64,000 nucleotides of DNA. It comes from Pseudomonadota bacterium (GTDB lineage Bacteria > Pseudomonadota > Gammaproteobacteria > UBA5335). Of the stretch, positions 60,454-64,000 are shown piece by piece (the first letter of the stretch is position 1; each line of letters begins with the position of its first letter). The notes beneath the pieces were generated by a model. That model saw only the letters and a list, made by a program, of their open reading frames with translations. It searched no databases and was not told where the DNA came from. The stretch spans positions 1 through 64,000 of the forward strand of contig PKDC01000007.1 in NCBI GenBank assembly GCA_002862435.1, read 5' to 3'. The position numbers and the translations under genes are program-made.

Positions 60454-61400
60454 TCAGACCAGTTTTTCCAGTTCCGGCAGCAACTGGAACAGATCGCCCA
60501 CCAGACCCAGATCGGCCACCTCGAAAATCGGGGCCTCCTCGTCCTTGTTGATGGCCACAATGGTGCCGGCGTCCTTGATGCCCGCCAGATGCTGGATGGC
60601 GCCGGAGATGCCGACTGCGACATACAGTCCCGGTGCGATGATCTTGCCGGTTTGTCCCACCTGCATTTCATTGGGCACGAAACCCGCGTCCACGGCAGCG
60701 CGAGAGGCACCCACCGCCGCGCCGATCTTGTCGGCGAAGCTGAAGATGACCTTGAAGTTCTCCGCGCTTCCCACACCGCGGCCGCCGGAGACGACCTTGG
60801 GGGCGCTCTGCAGATCGGGGCGATCGCTCTTGCTGGTTTCCTGTGAGATATAACGCGTATGGCTGGGCAGGGCGACGTCCAGGCTCACTGCTTCCACGGG
60901 GGCCTTGTCGCCATTGCCCACGGCAGGATAGGACGCGCTGCGCACCGTGCCGCACACCACGCCATCGCCGGCCACCTCGACGGTCACGATCGCGTTGCCC
61001 GCATAGGTGGGGCGCTTGAAGCTGCGCTCGCCCAGCACCAGCATGATGTCGGTCACCTGAGGCACGCCCAGCAGCGCGGCGACGCGCGGAAGGGTGTCCT
61101 TGCCGAAACTGGAGTTGCTCCCCAGGATGTGGCTGTAGCCACCCTGCTGGGCCAGTGCCACGACCTGGGGGGCCACAAGCGCCGCCAGCGGATGGTCATT
61201 GGCCGGATTGTCCACCGTCACCACGCGGGTCACGCCGTCCAGCGCCGCAGCGGCATCCGCTGCGCTGGCCAGATCGCCGGCGCCAAACAGCGCCACCACC
61301 ACCTCGGACGCCTTCAGCTCCTTGGCGCAAGCCACCACGCGACCCACGGCCTGTCCCAGCACGCCGCCGGTCTGCTCACCGATAATCAGCACCTTGCTCA

Positions 61401-61401
<1 letters not shown>
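60454..61401 (-). CDS. etfA: Electron transfer flavoprotein subunit alpha
   Basis: 315 residues. The N-terminal domain is ETF-like ([20 protein letters not shown]). The FAD-binding C-terminal domain has [40 protein letters not shown] and [20 protein letters not shown]. It passes electrons from acyl-CoA dehydrogenases to ETF-ubiquinone oxidoreductase. The ATG shares one base with the etfB stop (TAATG). Confidence 0.96.
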
Positions 61402-62147
<746 letters not shown>

Positions 62148-62325
62148 GACCGCAGTAGCTCCAAGTCATTCATTAAAAGAACAAAACCCATTGACATGAA
62201 ATCAGGTTGACCTGCCCATGTGAACTTGAATCCGGAAATGAATGCCGGAATGAACACCCAGGCAAGCCTGAATCAAAGACCGAAATCGTATCACGTTCGA
62301 AAGAACAAGCCCAAAACCGATCCCA

Positions 62326-62362
62326 AGAAAAAAGCCCGGGGCAGCGATCACCCCGGGCCTTT
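62326..62362. terminator. Intrinsic terminator after the thiolase gene
   Basis: GCCCGGGG (62334-62341), 9-nt loop, CCCCGGGC (62351-62358). The minus strand continues with TTTTTTCTT, terminating the thiolase transcript 39 bp after its stop. The plus strand has only CTTTT. Confidence 0.88.
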
Positions 62363-62380
62363 TGGATCACGAATCGATCC

Positions 62381-63559
62381 TTACACCACTTCGAACAGGC
62401 CGGCCGCGCCCATGCCCTGGGCGATGCACATGGACACCACGACATGCTTGACGCCGCGGCGCTTGCCTTCCAGCAGGGCCGCGCCGACCATGCGGGCGCC
62501 GGACATGCCGTAGGGATGGCCGATGGCAATGGCGCCGCCATTGACATTGCACAATTCCATGGGAATACCCAGTTCCTTGATGCAATACACGGCCTGAACG
62601 CCGAAGGCTTCGTTCAGTTCCCACAAGCCGATGTCGTCCATCTTCAGGCCATGACGCTCCAGCAAGCGCGGGATGGCATAGATGGGGCCGATGCCCATGA
62701 TGTCGGGTTCGCAGCCGGCGGTGGCAAAGCCACGGAAGATGCCCAGCGGCTTGACGCCCTTCTTCTCGGCATATTCGCTGTTCATGATCACCACGGCGGC
62801 GGCGCCGTCGGAGAGCTGGCTGGCATTACCGGCGGTAACCGTGCCGGTGGGTCCGGCGACCGGCTTCAGCGAGGCCAGCTTTTCCAGCGTGGTTTCGCGG
62901 TTGCCTTCGTCGCGGCTCAGAGTGACTTCAACCTTTTCGGTCTTGCCGGTTTCCTTGTCGGTGACTTCCATGGTCACCGTGATGGGCACGATTTCCTCGC
63001 CCAGTCGGCCGTCCTGTTGGGCGGCGGCGGTGCGCTGCTGGCTCAGCAGCGCCAACTGGTCGGCTTCCTCGCGAGTCACGCCGAAACGCTTGGCGATGTT
63101 TTCAGCGGTGGGGATCATCGGCACCATGATGGTGGGCTTCATCTTGAGCAAGCCCTTGTCCATCGCGTGCTTCATGTTCATGTTGTTCTGCACCAGGCTG
63201 ATCGACTCCAGCCCGCCGCCGATGGCAACCGGGACCTTGTCGACGATGCAGCGCTGGGCGGCGTGGGCAACAGCCGACAGGCCCGAGCCACAGAAGCGGG
63301 CAATCGTAGCACCGGTGGAGGTGACCGGAATGCCGCCGCGAATTCCCGCCAGGCGCGCGATGTTGTTGCCGGTTGCGCCTTCGGGCAGGCCGCAGCCCAT
63401 GATGATTTCTTCGACTTCAGCCGGATCAATCCCGGCGCGCTCCACGGCGTGCTTGATCACATGGCCGCCCATTTCGGCGCCATGGGTCAGGTTCAAGGAA
63501 CCCTTGAAAGCCCTGCCAATGCCCGTACGGGCCGTGGAAACGATAACTGCATCAGCCAT
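62381..63559 (-). CDS. Thiolase family protein (acetyl-CoA acetyltransferase/3-ketoacyl-CoA thiolase)
   Basis: 392 residues from ATG 63559 with AGGAG upstream; the open frame to 63853 has no family support. The acyl-accepting Cys90 is in [15 protein letters not shown], and the second site reads [20 protein letters not shown] with the catalytic His. The C-terminal Cys is in [15 protein letters not shown], where most thiolases have CxGGG. Such CIAQGMGAA thiolases occur in proteobacterial fatty-acid degradation loci. It may act in beta-oxidation with the neighbouring ETF, but no acyl-CoA dehydrogenase is seen here. Confidence 0.88.
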   Translation of the reverse strand: MADAVIVSTARTGIGRAFKGSLNLTHGAEMGGHVIKHAVERAGIDPAEVEEIIMGCGLPEGATGNNIARLAGIRGGIPVTSTGATIARFCGSGLSAVAHAAQRCIVDKVPVAIGGGLESISLVQNNMNMKHAMDKGLLKMKPTIMVPMIPTAENIAKRFGVTREEADQLALLSQQRTAAAQQDGRLGEEIVPITVTMEVTDKETGKTEKVEVTLSRDEGNRETTLEKLASLKPVAGPTGTVTAGNASQLSDGAAAVVIMNSEYAEKKGVKPLGIFRGFATAGCEPDIMGIGPIYAIPRLLERHGLKMDDIGLWELNEAFGVQAVYCIKELGIPMELCNVNGGAIAIGHPYGMSGARMVGAALLEGKRRGVKHVVVSMCIAQGMGAAGLFEVV

Positions 63560-63785
63560 TTGTATTACTCCTGTGCGGACGATCCTGCCGACTCCATGTG
63601 CTCCATGCCTGCGTCTGCACGGGCGCCAGCGGGACGGATCCCGCGGCCCATCAATTTCCCTCGCACCGGATTGCGGCAATGGATTTGCCGTCTTTCCTTG
63701 GGCATTGAGCGGGCTGCCACGACCCTGCGGCAGCCGGAGACGGCTAACGGTACAACGAACCCCGTTCAAGTTCCAGCGCCCGGGA

Positions 63786-64000
63786 TCAATCGGATGCAAC
63801 GGGCTCGTGCAGACGCAACAGCGCGTCAAAGGTTTCCAGCGTCGGCACGGCAACCCCGAGCGCCTGGGCCTGCTCGATCATGGCGCCCAGGATGGCCTGG
63901 CGTTCCAGCGGGCGCCCCTGCAAGGCATCCAGTGTCATGCTGGTGCGGTAGGGCGGCATGCGGGCTGTGCTCTCCAGCATGGCGTCCACTGTCTGCGGTG
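63786..64000 (-). CDS. 2-dehydropantoate 2-reductase-like protein (C-terminal fragment, runs off window end)
   Basis: The last 71 codons of a protein starting beyond the window. [20 protein letters not shown] followed by [21 protein letters not shown] matches the C-terminal (ApbA_C) domain of ketopantoate reductases, in which the Ser-Met segment contacts substrate. The Rossmann domain is not in view, so panE itself versus a paralogue cannot be decided. The stop is at 63786, 227 bp before the thiolase start on the same strand. Confidence 0.8.
   Translation of the reverse strand, partial: PQTVDAMLESTARMPPYRTSMTLDALQGRPLERQAILGAMIEQAQALGVAVPTLETFDALLRLHEPVASD

Noticed and set aside
63560-63853. 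N-terminal extension of the thiolase frame, length about 98 residues
   Set aside because: It has no thiolase similarity, and ATG 63559 has AGGAG and the canonical [15 protein letters not shown] start.

Overview
The window is a dense, GC-rich stretch of a gammaproteobacterial chromosome. Gene order closely follows several Pseudomonas neighbourhoods: yciK/mupP/ubiG/mtaD/mtnA/gyrA/serC/pheA/hisC/tyrA/aroA/cmk/rpsA/ihfB; ilvB-ilvN-ilvC-pssA; and arsC/wrbA/DUF2069/hda/DUF2066/purM/purN/DUF3108. These blocks are joined in an order unlike Pseudomonas itself, and leuA follows pssA. A non-pseudomonad gammaproteobacterium, for example a Chromatiales/Ectothiorhodospirales-type lineage, fits, but I cannot name the species. 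Almost all genes are housekeeping. No insertion sequence, prophage, CRISPR array or rRNA was seen.

Layout. 1-1.4 kb: a truncated MFS transporter and two tRNA genes (Ser-CGA and Leu-CAA) facing each other. 1.4-5.9 kb (minus): a tightly overlapping run mtaD-ubiG-mupP-(squalene-synthase-like)-yciK. mtnA diverges from mtaD, so two steps of methylthioadenosine salvage sit back to back. 7.0-21 kb (plus): gyrA, then a serine/aromatic amino acid cluster serC-serA-pheA-hisC-tyrA-aroA, then cmk-rpsA-ihfB-lapA-lapB and a secreted ComEA-like protein. 21.4-25.4 kb: galU, purB (minus) and fumC. 25.7-32.4 kb: a 1,829-residue membrane protein ending in an NdvB-like GH94 module, followed by corA.

32.5-38.1 kb (minus): an assimilatory nitrate/nitrite operon nirB-nirD-nasA, preceded by a very good sigma-54 (-24/-12) promoter. 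38.5-40.4 kb (minus): two tandem OmpW-like outer membrane proteins. 40.7-47.8 kb (minus): ilvB-ilvN-ilvC-pssA-leuA-UDG-rimI, i.e. branched-chain amino acid synthesis plus lipid and repair genes; the ilvB leader carries a terminator-like hairpin. 48-56.9 kb: proS-slt, arsC-wrbA-DUF2069, hda-DUF2066 (minus), purM-purN-DUF3108 and dcd (minus). 57.3-64 kb (all minus): ispG, a quinone oxidoreductase, a MAPEG protein, etfB-etfA, a thiolase and the end of a ketopantoate reductase.

The least routine items are the GH94 membrane protein, the squalene-synthase-like protein that has lost the prenyl-pyrophosphate motifs, the sigma-54 nitrate operon, the tandem OmpW-like pair, and structured leaders before rpsA and ilvB. 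All functional names come from reading motifs and gene order by eye; no database search was possible.
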